DNA of 64,000 nucleotides from Pseudomonas mosselii (GTDB taxonomy: Bacteria > Pseudomonadota > Gammaproteobacteria > Pseudomonadales > Pseudomonadaceae), in contig NZ_QJRP01000012.1 in NCBI RefSeq assembly GCF_003205295.1, forward strand, positions 62,001-126,000, given 5' to 3'. The position numbers and the translations under genes are program-made. Positions 39,769 to 50,723 of this stretch are shown piece by piece. Position 1 is the first letter of the stretch. Each line of letters opens with the position of its first letter. Under the pieces are notes generated by a model. That model made no database searches. It saw only the letters and a list, made by a program, of their open reading frames with translations, and was not told the DNA's origin.

Positions 39769-40467
39769 ATGAAAACATCCGGTGACCGTCTCAAAGCCCT
39801 CCTGCTGGAGTGCAACCTGACCCCGTCCGACTTTGCCGCCCAGCGCAAGGTCACGCCGCAGCACGTCAACAACTGGTTCAAGCGCGGTGTGCCCCAGGCT
39901 CGGCTCGACGAGATTGCCGACCTGTTCTGCGTGCGCAGGCGCTGGCTGCGCAGTGGCGAGGGACCGAAGCATCCGACGCCCCTGACCCCCATATCATCGG
40001 CGGCGCCAAGCCTGGCCCTGCCGCCGCCGTTGCAGGCCCTGGACACTGACCTGGTCCACCTGCCCCTGCACCAGGTGCGGGAAGGCAGACTGTTGGCACT
40101 GCCAGGCCACTACCAGCCGATACCCCGGCGAGCCCTGGAGTGCGTGCAGGTCAACGCAGAAAAGGCCATCTGCCTCGGCATGCCGGGTAACAACATGGCC
40201 CCCCTGCTGCCCCTGGGCACCCTGCTGGCTATCGACCGCAGCTGTACCCGGGTGGTCGAGGGCGAATGCTATGCCTTGCTGCACAATGGCCGCCTGCGGG
40301 TGCAGCACCTCACCCTTGGCCACAACGGCACGCTGTGCCTGCACAGCCATGACCGTCTCAACCACCCCAGCGAACGCTATACGGCCTATCAGCGCCGGGT
40401 GCAGAACGTGGAAATCCTCGGCTGGGTGTTCTGGTGGTCAAGCCTGCGCCCGGCACGCCCCGGCTGA
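39769..40467 (+). CDS. LexA/CI-like regulator with degenerate S24 peptidase domain
   Basis: A 232-aa DNA-binding regulator. Residues ~1-65 form an XRE-like HTH (LTPSDFAAQRKVTPQHVNNW), followed by a Pro/Ala linker and an S24/LexA-fold domain (~110-225). In active LexA/CI proteins the catalytic serine sits in G-x-S-M; here the segment reads GNNMAPLLPLGTLLAIDR, with Asn in place of Ser. Self-cleavage therefore looks lost, and the domain may only dimerise. No phage genes are nearby. Targets are unknown. Confidence 0.82.
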   Translation: MKTSGDRLKALLLECNLTPSDFAAQRKVTPQHVNNWFKRGVPQARLDEIADLFCVRRRWLRSGEGPKHPTPLTPISSAAPSLALPPPLQALDTDLVHLPLHQVREGRLLALPGHYQPIPRRALECVQVNAEKAICLGMPGNNMAPLLPLGTLLAIDRSCTRVVEGECYALLHNGRLRVQHLTLGHNGTLCLHSHDRLNHPSERYTAYQRRVQNVEILGWVFWWSSLRPARPG

Positions 40468-40519
40468 AGCACCTCACTTTTTGCTGGGCATGTGCCGCAC
40501 ACACGGGTATGCTACGCCG

Positions 40520-40690
40520 CACATCTTACCCCCTGATGGTGCAAGCCGCATTCCAGAGGGCCTGGCGACGCCTCACACAGCCGTACGCCATCTTTTTCAG
40601 GCCATGTTGCCAACCGTTCAAGGCGGTTGCGGCTTATCAAAAATGAGCCAAGACCGTCCCCGAGAAGCCGGCCACAAGCCGGCTTTTTAA
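40520..40690 (+). ncRNA. candidate small transcript (about 170 nt)
   Basis: TATGCT (40508-40513), with TGGGCA 17 bases upstream, could start a transcript near 40520; a strong hairpin plus T run ends it near 40688. The interval contains a 36-codon frame (40536-40646, MVQAAFQRAWRRLTQPYAIF and following) without a ribosome-binding site. It matches no RNA family I know. It could equally be the 3' end of the upstream regulator mRNA. Confidence 0.3.
40666..40688 (+). terminator. bidirectional intrinsic terminator
   Basis: AGCCGGC / GCCGGCT around a 5-base loop, followed by TTTT on the plus strand. On the minus strand it serves as the 3' end for the TonB-dependent receptor gene, whose stop lies about 30 bases away. 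Confidence 0.85.
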
Positions 40691-40716
40691 TGCCTGACGA
40701 AAAGTTGGCCGCCCTC

Positions 40717-43647
40717 TCAGAAGCGCGCCACCATCCCCACCCGCCAGGTCCGCCCCGGTGCCGGCATGAAGCTCTGCGCCAGCGGGTCCAGGTAGTAGCG
40801 GTCGGTCAGGTTCTGCACCGACACATTCAGCTCGGTGTGCTCCAGCAGCTTGTACTTGAGGAACAGGTCGAACAACGCCACCGAGCGATAGTCGATCTGC
40901 GGCGTAGTTGCGCCGGTCTGCCAGGGTTTGTCCATCTGCGCGGTGGGTCCCGAGCTGTAGGTCATGCGCCCGCCCACGGTCAGTGCCTCGTCGAAGAAGC
41001 GCATCCCGCCGAGCAGGTTGGCCGAGAAGCGCGGCGGGTTCTGGGTGTTGGTATACGAGCCCATGTAGCTGCCCGACGTGCAGTCCGGGGTGTCCTGGGT
41101 GCGCTGGTAGCGATTGGCGCTGGCACGCAGCTTGGCGGCGAAGGCCGCGTCGCAGGTCTCGGTCATCAGGTAGTAGGTGGCCGAGAGGTCGGCGAACACG
41201 CGCCCGGCATCGTAGTGCGACTGCAGTTCCAGGCCGCGGGTGTGGAAGCTGTCGGTGTTGCTGAAGGTCATCTGCCCCCACAGGCCCGGGCTCGGGTCGT
41301 AGTAGCGGGTGATGTAGTTCTTGATGTCGTTGTCGAACCAGGCCAGCTTGGCCGACGCCTCGTCGCCTGCGGTCAGCAGGTCGCTGCGCAAGGCGCTCAC
41401 GCCCACTTCCCAGCTGCGCGAGCGCTCGGGCTTGAGGTGCTTGCCCGGGGTGACCTGCTGGGTGCCCTGGCTGGTCTCGAACAGCGACGGCAGGCGCAGG
41501 CCCTCGGTGTAGGAGGCATAGACGAAGGTGTCCGGCAGGAACTCGAAATTGATACCGAAGGCCGGTGCGAAGCCACCGCCGCGGCTCTTGCCCTGTGGGG
41601 TGTAGTCGTAGCCGGTGACCACGTTACTGACGCCTTCGGGATGGACCACCACGTTGGTCGCGCCGGACTCGTTGAACGGCACGCCATTGAACGGCTCGTT
41701 GCTGTTCTCGAAGACGATGCCGTTGTTCAGGCGTGGGTCGGTGGCGTCGGTGTACTGGCCGTTCTGGTCGGGGAACCACATCATGCTGCCCCAATGCCCC
41801 GGGCTGCTGGCGGTGATCCAGCGCATTTCCCGCTCTTCGCGGCGAGCCTCGGCCAGCACGGTGTTGTCCTTGGTCTGGTAGTGGGCATAGCGACCACCGC
41901 CCCACAGCGTCAGCGCTTCAGTGGGCTTGTATTCCAGGTTGCCGTTGAAGCTGAATTCCTGGCGCGAGGCATCGCGCAGCATGCGGTTGGCATTGATGTC
42001 GTGCTGGGTGGAAACCACGCTCTTCTGCGGCTGCAGGTCCTCGAGCTGGAAGGCGCCGCCCAGGTCGAGCTTGAAATCGCCATGGGCGGTGGTGAAGCGC
42101 GACACGTTGTTCAGGTCGCCGCCGATGCGACGGTTGTCCTGACGGGACCAGGCGCGGTCGGTACGGTACAGCTGCGACTTGGGCGCCATCCAGGCCGCGC
42201 TCAAGGTACTGGTCTTCGAGTCGGTCATCCACAGCCTGCTGGTGAGGTCCACCCACGGATTGCCCTCGGGCAGGTAGTGATAGCGAGCGGTGTAGGTGTC
42301 GATCTGGATTTCGCTGGTGGGGTACTGATAGATGCCCGCGGTGCCATAACGGAAGATGTCCGACGGCATGATCTCGCCCATGTGCCCGTCGAAGCGGCGG
42401 TAACCCAGGTCCAGGGTATGGTCGTCGGCCAGCCGCCAGGTGGTCTTGAGCAGGTAGGAGTCGGTCTCGAACGACGAGTTGAGCACCTCCTCGCCGGCGT
42501 TGTAGGTGTTGGCGACGCTGGCTTGCTCGTCACCGTCGCGATCGTAGAGCCGGTAGCGGTCCTGACCCTTCTTGCCGGAGAAATAGTTGCCCTGGTTGCG
42601 GTGCGCATAGGCCGCCACCAGGTCGAAGCGTTCATGGGAGTAACCAAAGGCGGCGCTACCGGACTCGGCCTTGGAGCCGAACAGGCTGCCGCGTTCGTCG
42701 CGTGGCACCGCGCTCAGATCCTCGTCCTTGGAGTTGCGGTTGCGGTGCTCGGGCTCCACGCCGTTGTTCCACAGGTTGCCGGTCAGGCGCACGCCGACGT
42801 CCTTGCCATCGACCAGGATGTCATCGACGCCGATGGTCTTCATTTCCACCGAGCCGCCAATCGCCCCCGAGCGGGTGCTGGGGCCCTTGTTCACGGTGAC
42901 GCTGCTGATCAGGTCGGGGTCGATGTAGCTGCGCTGCTGGGTACCGCCGTAGCCCCGGTAGACATCCACCGCCTGCTCCGAGCCATCGACCCTGACCGCC
43001 ACCCGGCTCTGCCCCTGGATGCCGCGGATGTTGACGTCCAGCGCGCCGCCGTTGCGGCTGTCGCCCACCTGCACGCCCGCCACGCCCTTGAGCATGTCGC
43101 CCACCGACACGGTGCTGAAGCGGTCGAGGTCCTCGCGCGACAGGTGCACCGTCGAGCGCGGCGCGCGGTAGGTGTCGCGCTGTGGGTCAGCCAGCTCGCT
43201 GGCCGCGACCATGGTCGGCGTCAGTTCCGTCGCCATCGCCAATGCCTGGGCCTGCGGGATGAGGATGTAGGCACCCCGCGAGTTCGGCAGCAGTTGCAGG
43301 CCGCTGTTGGCCAGCAGCCGCCGGGCTCCCTCCTGCACGGTGTAGCGCCCCTTGAGCGCCGGCGCGGCGCGACCGCGGGTCAGCTCCGGGTCATAGGACA
43401 ACAGCAGGCCCGATTGGCTGGCGAACACGCCCAGCGCGGTGCCCAGCGGGCCCTGGACGATGTCGTAGTCGCGCAGCTTGGCATCGTCTAACCGGGTGGA
43501 CGCCGCGGCCGGGGTATCGGCGGCCTGGGCCAGGGTCGAAGCCGTGCCCATCAGGCAGCCGAGCATCGCACAACGCACGGCGAAGCTGATCGGGGACAAG
43601 CGTTGCAAAGGACGCGAAACAGGGGAAAGCCGACGGATTGCGGGCAT
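40717..43647 (-). CDS. TonB-dependent outer-membrane receptor, heme/hemoprotein type, with STN signalling domain (HasR-like)
   Basis: A receptor of about 976 aa. After a signal peptide (ending near TLAQA) comes an STN domain (~residues 50-125: YDIVQGPLGTALGVFASQSG), which marks receptors that signal to a FecR-type protein. The plug (VSVGDMLKGVAGVQVGDSRN; RGIQGQSRVAVRVDG) and a barrel ending in the aromatic residue of PGRTWRVGMVARF follow. The plug and barrel resemble the hemoglobin/transferrin/heme receptor group. It is divergent from a FecI/FecR pair, and no hemophore gene is seen. The ATG at 43647 is preferred to a GTG at 43680. The ligand is inferred only from family resemblance. Confidence 0.88.
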   Translation of the reverse strand: MPAIRRLSPVSRPLQRLSPISFAVRCAMLGCLMGTASTLAQAADTPAAASTRLDDAKLRDYDIVQGPLGTALGVFASQSGLLLSYDPELTRGRAAPALKGRYTVQEGARRLLANSGLQLLPNSRGAYILIPQAQALAMATELTPTMVAASELADPQRDTYRAPRSTVHLSREDLDRFSTVSVGDMLKGVAGVQVGDSRNGGALDVNIRGIQGQSRVAVRVDGSEQAVDVYRGYGGTQQRSYIDPDLISSVTVNKGPSTRSGAIGGSVEMKTIGVDDILVDGKDVGVRLTGNLWNNGVEPEHRNRNSKDEDLSAVPRDERGSLFGSKAESGSAAFGYSHERFDLVAAYAHRNQGNYFSGKKGQDRYRLYDRDGDEQASVANTYNAGEEVLNSSFETDSYLLKTTWRLADDHTLDLGYRRFDGHMGEIMPSDIFRYGTAGIYQYPTSEIQIDTYTARYHYLPEGNPWVDLTSRLWMTDSKTSTLSAAWMAPKSQLYRTDRAWSRQDNRRIGGDLNNVSRFTTAHGDFKLDLGGAFQLEDLQPQKSVVSTQHDINANRMLRDASRQEFSFNGNLEYKPTEALTLWGGGRYAHYQTKDNTVLAEARREEREMRWITASSPGHWGSMMWFPDQNGQYTDATDPRLNNGIVFENSNEPFNGVPFNESGATNVVVHPEGVSNVVTGYDYTPQGKSRGGGFAPAFGINFEFLPDTFVYASYTEGLRLPSLFETSQGTQQVTPGKHLKPERSRSWEVGVSALRSDLLTAGDEASAKLAWFDNDIKNYITRYYDPSPGLWGQMTFSNTDSFHTRGLELQSHYDAGRVFADLSATYYLMTETCDAAFAAKLRASANRYQRTQDTPDCTSGSYMGSYTNTQNPPRFSANLLGGMRFFDEALTVGGRMTYSSGPTAQMDKPWQTGATTPQIDYRSVALFDLFLKYKLLEHTELNVSVQNLTDRYYLDPLAQSFMPAPGRTWRVGMVARF

Positions 43648-43730
43648 GCTTTTCTCGCTCGTGAGGTCAGTGCCCGGCACTCGATGCGGGCTTGCACCCC
43701 TTCTGTCGCATGACGGCGAAAAAGGTATAT

Positions 43731-43798
43731 GCGTGCGATTCGCATTTTCACTTGATCTTGTGATTTAGCCAAATCTAGTGATAATTGTTTGCATTTAC
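43731..43798. promoter_or_regulatory. two Fur-box-like sites between receptor and fecI-like gene
   Basis: GATAATTGTTTGCATTTAC (43780-43798) matches about 12 of 19 positions of GATAATGATAATCATTATC and lies 19 bases before the sigma-factor ATG. On the minus strand GAAAATGCGAATCGCACGC (43749-43731) matches about 10 of 19. One site for each divergent transcript is what iron repression by Fur would require. Confidence 0.6.
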
Positions 43799-43817
43799 GC
43801 CCTGACACCTCCCCGCC

Positions 43818-44357
43818 ATGACACTTTTCAATACTCCGCCCCAGCCCGCCGAGCGCTGCGCCGTGACCACGCTGTACATCGAGCACCACGCCTGGTTGCG
43901 CGGCTGGCTGGCGTACCGACTGCGCTCCTGGGGGCGTGGCGTGGCCGACGACCTGGCCCAGGACATCTTCGTGCGCGTGCTCGCCAGCCGCGACAGCAAC
44001 CAGCCTGACACCTTGCGCCAGCCACGCGCCTACCTGACCCGCATCGCCAACTGCGTGCTGGTCAGCTGGCGCCGCCGTCATTCGCTGGAGCAGGCCTGGC
44101 TCGAGGCGCTGGCGCTGGTGCCCGAGGCGCTGCAGCCGTCGCCCGAGCAGCAGAGCGTCATCCTCGAGACCCTGCACGAGATCGACGCGGTGCTCGACAG
44201 CCTGCGTCCACGGGTCAGGCAGGCGTTCCTGATGGCCACCCTGGACGGCATGAAACAGAAAGACATTGCCCAGGCCCTGAACGTCGCTTTGCCGACGGTG
44301 AAGAAGTACATCCACGAAGGCTACATGGCCTGCCTGAGCCAGATGCCCGATGACTGA
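43818..44357 (+). CDS. FecI-type ECF sigma factor
   Basis: Iron-starvation sigma factor that should transcribe the divergent receptor gene when signalled. The 179-aa protein has sigma region 2 (YIEHHAWLRGWLAYRL, then DDLAQDIFVRVLA, PRAYLTRIANCVLVSWRRR) and region 4 (LDGMKQKDIAQALNVALPTV, then KKYIHEG). It overlaps the FecR-like gene by eight bases. The Fur-box-like site directly upstream suggests iron repression. Confidence 0.93.
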   Translation: MTLFNTPPQPAERCAVTTLYIEHHAWLRGWLAYRLRSWGRGVADDLAQDIFVRVLASRDSNQPDTLRQPRAYLTRIANCVLVSWRRRHSLEQAWLEALALVPEALQPSPEQQSVILETLHEIDAVLDSLRPRVRQAFLMATLDGMKQKDIAQALNVALPTVKKYIHEGYMACLSQMPDD

Positions 44358-45282
44358 CCAGCCCGCCATTGCCCAGGCCGTGCTTGCCGAGGCCGCCGCC
44401 TGGTTGCTGCTGATGCAGGAAGGCCCGCTGACGCCGGCGCAACAGCTCGAGCTGGAGCGCTGGCGGCGCCGCGACCCGGACCACGAACGCGCCTGGAAGC
44501 GTGCCCAGCGCCTGCTGACCCGCCTGGGCACCCTGCCGCCGACCCTCGCCCGGCAAACCCTCGTTCGCCCGCAGGACAGCAGCCGGCGCACCGTACTGCG
44601 TGGCCTGCTGGTGCTGATCGGCGCGGCCCCGCTGGGCTGGTGGGCATGGCGCCAGGCCCGGGAAGGTGTCGACTACCAGACCGCAGTGGGCGAACGGCGC
44701 GAGTTGCTGCTGAGCGATGGCACCCAGGTCACGCTCAACAGCCACAGCGAGCTGCAGGTGGTGTATTCGGCCAAGGAACGCCTGCTGCACCTGCGCCGTG
44801 GCGAGGCATACATCATCACCGCGCAGGACCCGTCGCGGCCGTTGCGGGTGCGGAGCGAGCACGGCCTGATGCAGGCGCTGGGCACCCGCTTCAGCGTGCG
44901 CCAGCTCCCTCGCGAGACCCAGCTCGCGGTTTATGAAGGCGCCGTGCGCGTCACCCCCGAAGCTGGCCGTGGCACCGTCATCCACACCGGCTCGCAGGTG
45001 CGCTTCGACCGCGATCGGCTCGGCCTGGTGGAAACCGCCCGGGACACCCAGCTGGCCTGGCGCAAGGGTTTGCTGGTGGTCGACGACATGCCGCTATTGC
45101 AGTGGGCCCAGGAGCTGATGCGCTACGGCGACCAACGCCTGGTCTGCGACCCGGCCGTGGCCGAGCTGCGGGTCTCCGGCAGCTTCCCGGTCGATGACCT
45201 GCCACTGGCCCTGGCCATGCTGAGCGAGAGCCATGGCCTGCGAGTGCGCACCGAAGCCGGCGGGATGTTCATCAGTCGCTGA
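44350..45282 (+). CDS. FecR-type anti-sigma / signal transducer
   Basis: Inner-membrane partner that holds the sigma factor and passes on the receptor signal. The 310-aa product has the N-terminal FecR_N helix bundle (AAAWLLLMQEGPLTPAQQLE, then ERWRRRDPDHERAW) and a membrane helix at ~80-100 preceded by a twin-arginine pattern SSRRTVLRG; FecR-family proteins are reported Tat substrates. The periplasmic FecR domain starts with GERRELLLSDGTQVTLNSHS and includes a Gly-Thr (GRGTVIHTGSQVRF), a dipeptide that is the self-cleavage point in relatives. A C-terminal STN-like region ends the protein. Confidence 0.92.
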   Translation: MTDQPAIAQAVLAEAAAWLLLMQEGPLTPAQQLELERWRRRDPDHERAWKRAQRLLTRLGTLPPTLARQTLVRPQDSSRRTVLRGLLVLIGAAPLGWWAWRQAREGVDYQTAVGERRELLLSDGTQVTLNSHSELQVVYSAKERLLHLRRGEAYIITAQDPSRPLRVRSEHGLMQALGTRFSVRQLPRETQLAVYEGAVRVTPEAGRGTVIHTGSQVRFDRDRLGLVETARDTQLAWRKGLLVVDDMPLLQWAQELMRYGDQRLVCDPAVAELRVSGSFPVDDLPLALAMLSESHGLRVRTEAGGMFISR

Positions 45283-45360
45283 AAAAGGGGCCGCAGGCAT
45301 CAACCACGCGACGAAATGCCGGCATCCAGCCATTGCCCCGGCACCATCGCCAATGGGATG

Positions 45361-45386
45361 ATTCGTATTTGCAACGAATTCTCATC
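45361..45386 (+). promoter_or_regulatory. dyad / Fur-like operator upstream of pfeR
   Basis: ATTCGT (45361-45366) and ACGAAT (45374-45379) form a 6-7-6 dyad, followed by TCTCATCA, which resembles the right half of a Pseudomonas Fur box. It lies 12-37 bases before the response-regulator start. The site could bind Fur or PfeR itself; the sequence cannot separate these. Confidence 0.4.
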
Positions 45387-45397
45387 AAGGTCACCCC

Positions 45398-46090
45398 GTG
45401 CCCCCCAAGCTCCTCCTCGCCGAAGACGACCCCCGATTGCGCCAGGACCTGGAACAGCACTTCCTGCGTCGCGGCTTCAGCGTCCAGGCCTGCGAGAACG
45501 GCACCCAGGCATTGAACGCGATGCACAAGGCCCCCTTCGACCTGCTGCTGCTGGACATCATGCTCCCCGGCATCGATGGCCTCAGCCTGCTCGACGAACT
45601 GCGCCGGCACCAGGCGGTACCGGTGATGCTGATGTCGGCCCTGGGCGCCGAGCAGGACCGCATCAGCGGCTTCACCCGCGGCGCCGACGACTACCTGCCC
45701 AAGCCCTTCAGCCTGGCCGAACTGGATGCCCGGATCGATGCCCTGCTGCGCCGGGTGGCGCTGGACCGACGCCCGCCCATGCCACGCAACACCTGCCCGC
45801 TGACCTTCGATACCGCCAACCATGATGTCGCCCACCATGGCCAGAATGCCGGGCTGACCGGCTCCGAATACCGATTGCTGGTGACCTTGCAGGCCCATCC
45901 CGGCGAGGCGCTGAGCAAGGCGTTTCTCTACCAGAGCGTCCTGCACCGGGCCTATACCCGCCTCGACCGCGGCCTGGATGTGCATGTCTGCAACCTGCGC
46001 CGCAAGCTCGCCACCATCGGCGCCGGCCACCTGGAGATCCAGGCCGTGCGCGGCCAGGGCTATATCCTGGTCGATGCGGGCAGCAGCTGA
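45398..46090 (+). CDS. pfeR: OmpR-family response regulator, PfeR-like
   Basis: Response regulator expected to activate the enterobactin receptor gene downstream. The 230-aa protein has a receiver domain with acidic pocket Asp10/Asp11, phospho-acceptor Asp53 (LLLLDIMLPG) and Lys102 (LPKPF), and a C-terminal winged helix (LTGSEYRLLVTLQAHPGEAL, then LDVHVCNLRRKL). The GTG start lies seven bases after AAGG. Its stop overlaps the histidine kinase start (TGATG). The order regulator-kinase-receptor-esterase matches P. aeruginosa pfeRS-pfeA-pfeE. Confidence 0.9.
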   Translation: MPPKLLLAEDDPRLRQDLEQHFLRRGFSVQACENGTQALNAMHKAPFDLLLLDIMLPGIDGLSLLDELRRHQAVPVMLMSALGAEQDRISGFTRGADDYLPKPFSLAELDARIDALLRRVALDRRPPMPRNTCPLTFDTANHDVAHHGQNAGLTGSEYRLLVTLQAHPGEALSKAFLYQSVLHRAYTRLDRGLDVHVCNLRRKLATIGAGHLEIQAVRGQGYILVDAGSS

Positions 46091-47427
46091 TGCGCCGTCA
46101 TCCGCTGCTGTGGAAGCTGGCGCTGCTGCAGGTGTGCTTCTGCCTGCTGCTGACCTGGCTGATCTGGACCTGGGGCCTTTCCGTCGAGCGCAGCACCTAC
46201 TTTCTGGCCCCCGCCGACCGGGTGTTCCTCGCCGACTTCGCCAAACGGGCCGAGCAGGCCTGGCGCGCGGAGGGCGCCGATGGCGTGGAACGCCTGCGCC
46301 GCCGGCTCGAAACCGAGGAGGACACCTGGGTCGCCATCATCGGCCCCCACCTGCAGAGCCTCGGCACCACGCCCCTGAGCGCCGATGAAGCCAGCCGCCT
46401 GACTTTCATGCGCAAGCTCGACTGGCCGATGAGCCGGCGCCTGCAGGACGAGCTGCCGTACGTGAGCATCGCCTTCCCCGAGCACCCCGAGGACGGCCGC
46501 CTGGTCATCCAGCTCCCCGAGCACCTGCTGCCCACCGGCCTGACACCCTGGACCCACGTGGTCACCCACGGCGTGGCCCCCGCCCTGCTCGCCCTGCTGC
46601 TGGGCCTGGCGCTGTACCGTCATCTGGTCGTGCCGCTCAACCGCCTGCGCGACCGCGCCGACGCCCTGCGCGCCGATGATCTGGACGGTCCCGGGCTGCC
46701 CCTGCAGGAGCGTCGCGACGAGCTGGGCGAGCTGGCCCAGGCCTTCGAGCACATGGCCGTGCGCCTGCGCAAAAGCCTCGACCAGCAACGCCTGCTGCTG
46801 CGCACCCTGTCCCACGAACTGCGCACCCCGCTGGCGCGCCTGCGCATCGCCCACGACAGCGAACTACCGGCGCAGCAGCTGCGCCAGCGCCTGGACCGCG
46901 AGGTGGACGACATGCAGAAACTGCTGGAGAACACCCTCGACCTGGCCTGGCTGGACACCGAGCGGCCGCAACTGGCGACCGAGCCGGTACTGGTGCTCTC
47001 GGTCTGGGAGGCGCTGGTCCAGGACAGCTGCTTCGAAAGCGGCTGGCCGTCCGAACGGCTGCCCTGCTCGCTCGGGCTCGAATGCAATGTGCAGGCGCAC
47101 CTGGACAGCCTGGCCCAGGCCTTGGAAAACCTGCTGCGCAATGCCATCCGCCACTCGCCCGCCACTGGCCGGGTCAGCCTGGACGGTTGGCGCGAGGGCG
47201 CCTTCTGGCGCCTGTGCCTGCGCGACCAAGGGCCCGGGGTGCCGGAGGCGGAACTCGAACAGATCTTCCAGCCCTATCGCCGCCTGCCTGGCAGCGGCGC
47301 CGGCTTCGGCCTGGGTCTGGCCATCGCCCGACGCGCCATCGAGCTGCAAGGCGGGCGCTTGTGGGCGACCAATGGCCATCCCGGCCTGTGCCTGCACCTG
47401 CTGCTGCCGGCCAGCGAAAGTGTTTAG
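46090..47427 (+). CDS. pfeS: sensor histidine kinase, PfeS-like
   Basis: Membrane sensor for the ferric-enterobactin system. The 445-aa protein has a first helix at ~10-30, a periplasmic sensor of about 120 residues, a second helix at ~158-178, a HAMP linker, a HisKA domain with phospho-acceptor His242 (LSHELRTPLARL) and an HATPase domain (NLLRNAIRHSPATGRV, DQGPGVPEAE, GSGAGFGLGLAIARRAIELQ). Coupled to the regulator by overlapping stop and start. What it senses is inferred from the neighbouring receptor. Confidence 0.9.
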   Translation: MRRHPLLWKLALLQVCFCLLLTWLIWTWGLSVERSTYFLAPADRVFLADFAKRAEQAWRAEGADGVERLRRRLETEEDTWVAIIGPHLQSLGTTPLSADEASRLTFMRKLDWPMSRRLQDELPYVSIAFPEHPEDGRLVIQLPEHLLPTGLTPWTHVVTHGVAPALLALLLGLALYRHLVVPLNRLRDRADALRADDLDGPGLPLQERRDELGELAQAFEHMAVRLRKSLDQQRLLLRTLSHELRTPLARLRIAHDSELPAQQLRQRLDREVDDMQKLLENTLDLAWLDTERPQLATEPVLVLSVWEALVQDSCFESGWPSERLPCSLGLECNVQAHLDSLAQALENLLRNAIRHSPATGRVSLDGWREGAFWRLCLRDQGPGVPEAELEQIFQPYRRLPGSGAGFGLGLAIARRAIELQGGRLWATNGHPGLCLHLLLPASESV

Positions 47428-47469
47428 AAAGTTAATGCGCTTTACTCTCAAATAGGAGTTATTACCATC

Positions 47470-47509
47470 TGTGATCTCTTGAATTCAGCCCGCCGTGCCG
47501 GAGATCACA
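47470..47509 (+). promoter_or_regulatory. 9-bp dyad covering the pfeA ribosome-binding site
   Basis: TGTGATCTC (47470-47478) and GAGATCACA (47501-47509) are exact complements separated by 22 bases. The GGAG of the pfeA ribosome-binding site (47500-47503) is part of the right arm and the ATG starts at 47511. As RNA it would form a stem hiding the ribosome-binding site. As DNA it could be a binding site for the PfeR-like regulator. Confidence 0.5.
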
Positions 47510-47510
47510 C

Positions 47511-50716
<3,206 letters not shown>

Positions 50717-50723
50717 CAGCCCG

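Noticed and set aside
40536..40646. 36-codon gene inside the candidate small RNA
   Set aside because: No Shine-Dalgarno sequence and no similarity to known small proteins; kept only as part of the RNA candidate.
40627..43491. 954-codon frame antisense to the TonB-dependent receptor
   Set aside because: The minus-strand receptor has signal peptide, STN, plug and barrel motifs; the antisense product is low-complexity Val/Ala/Gly/Arg.
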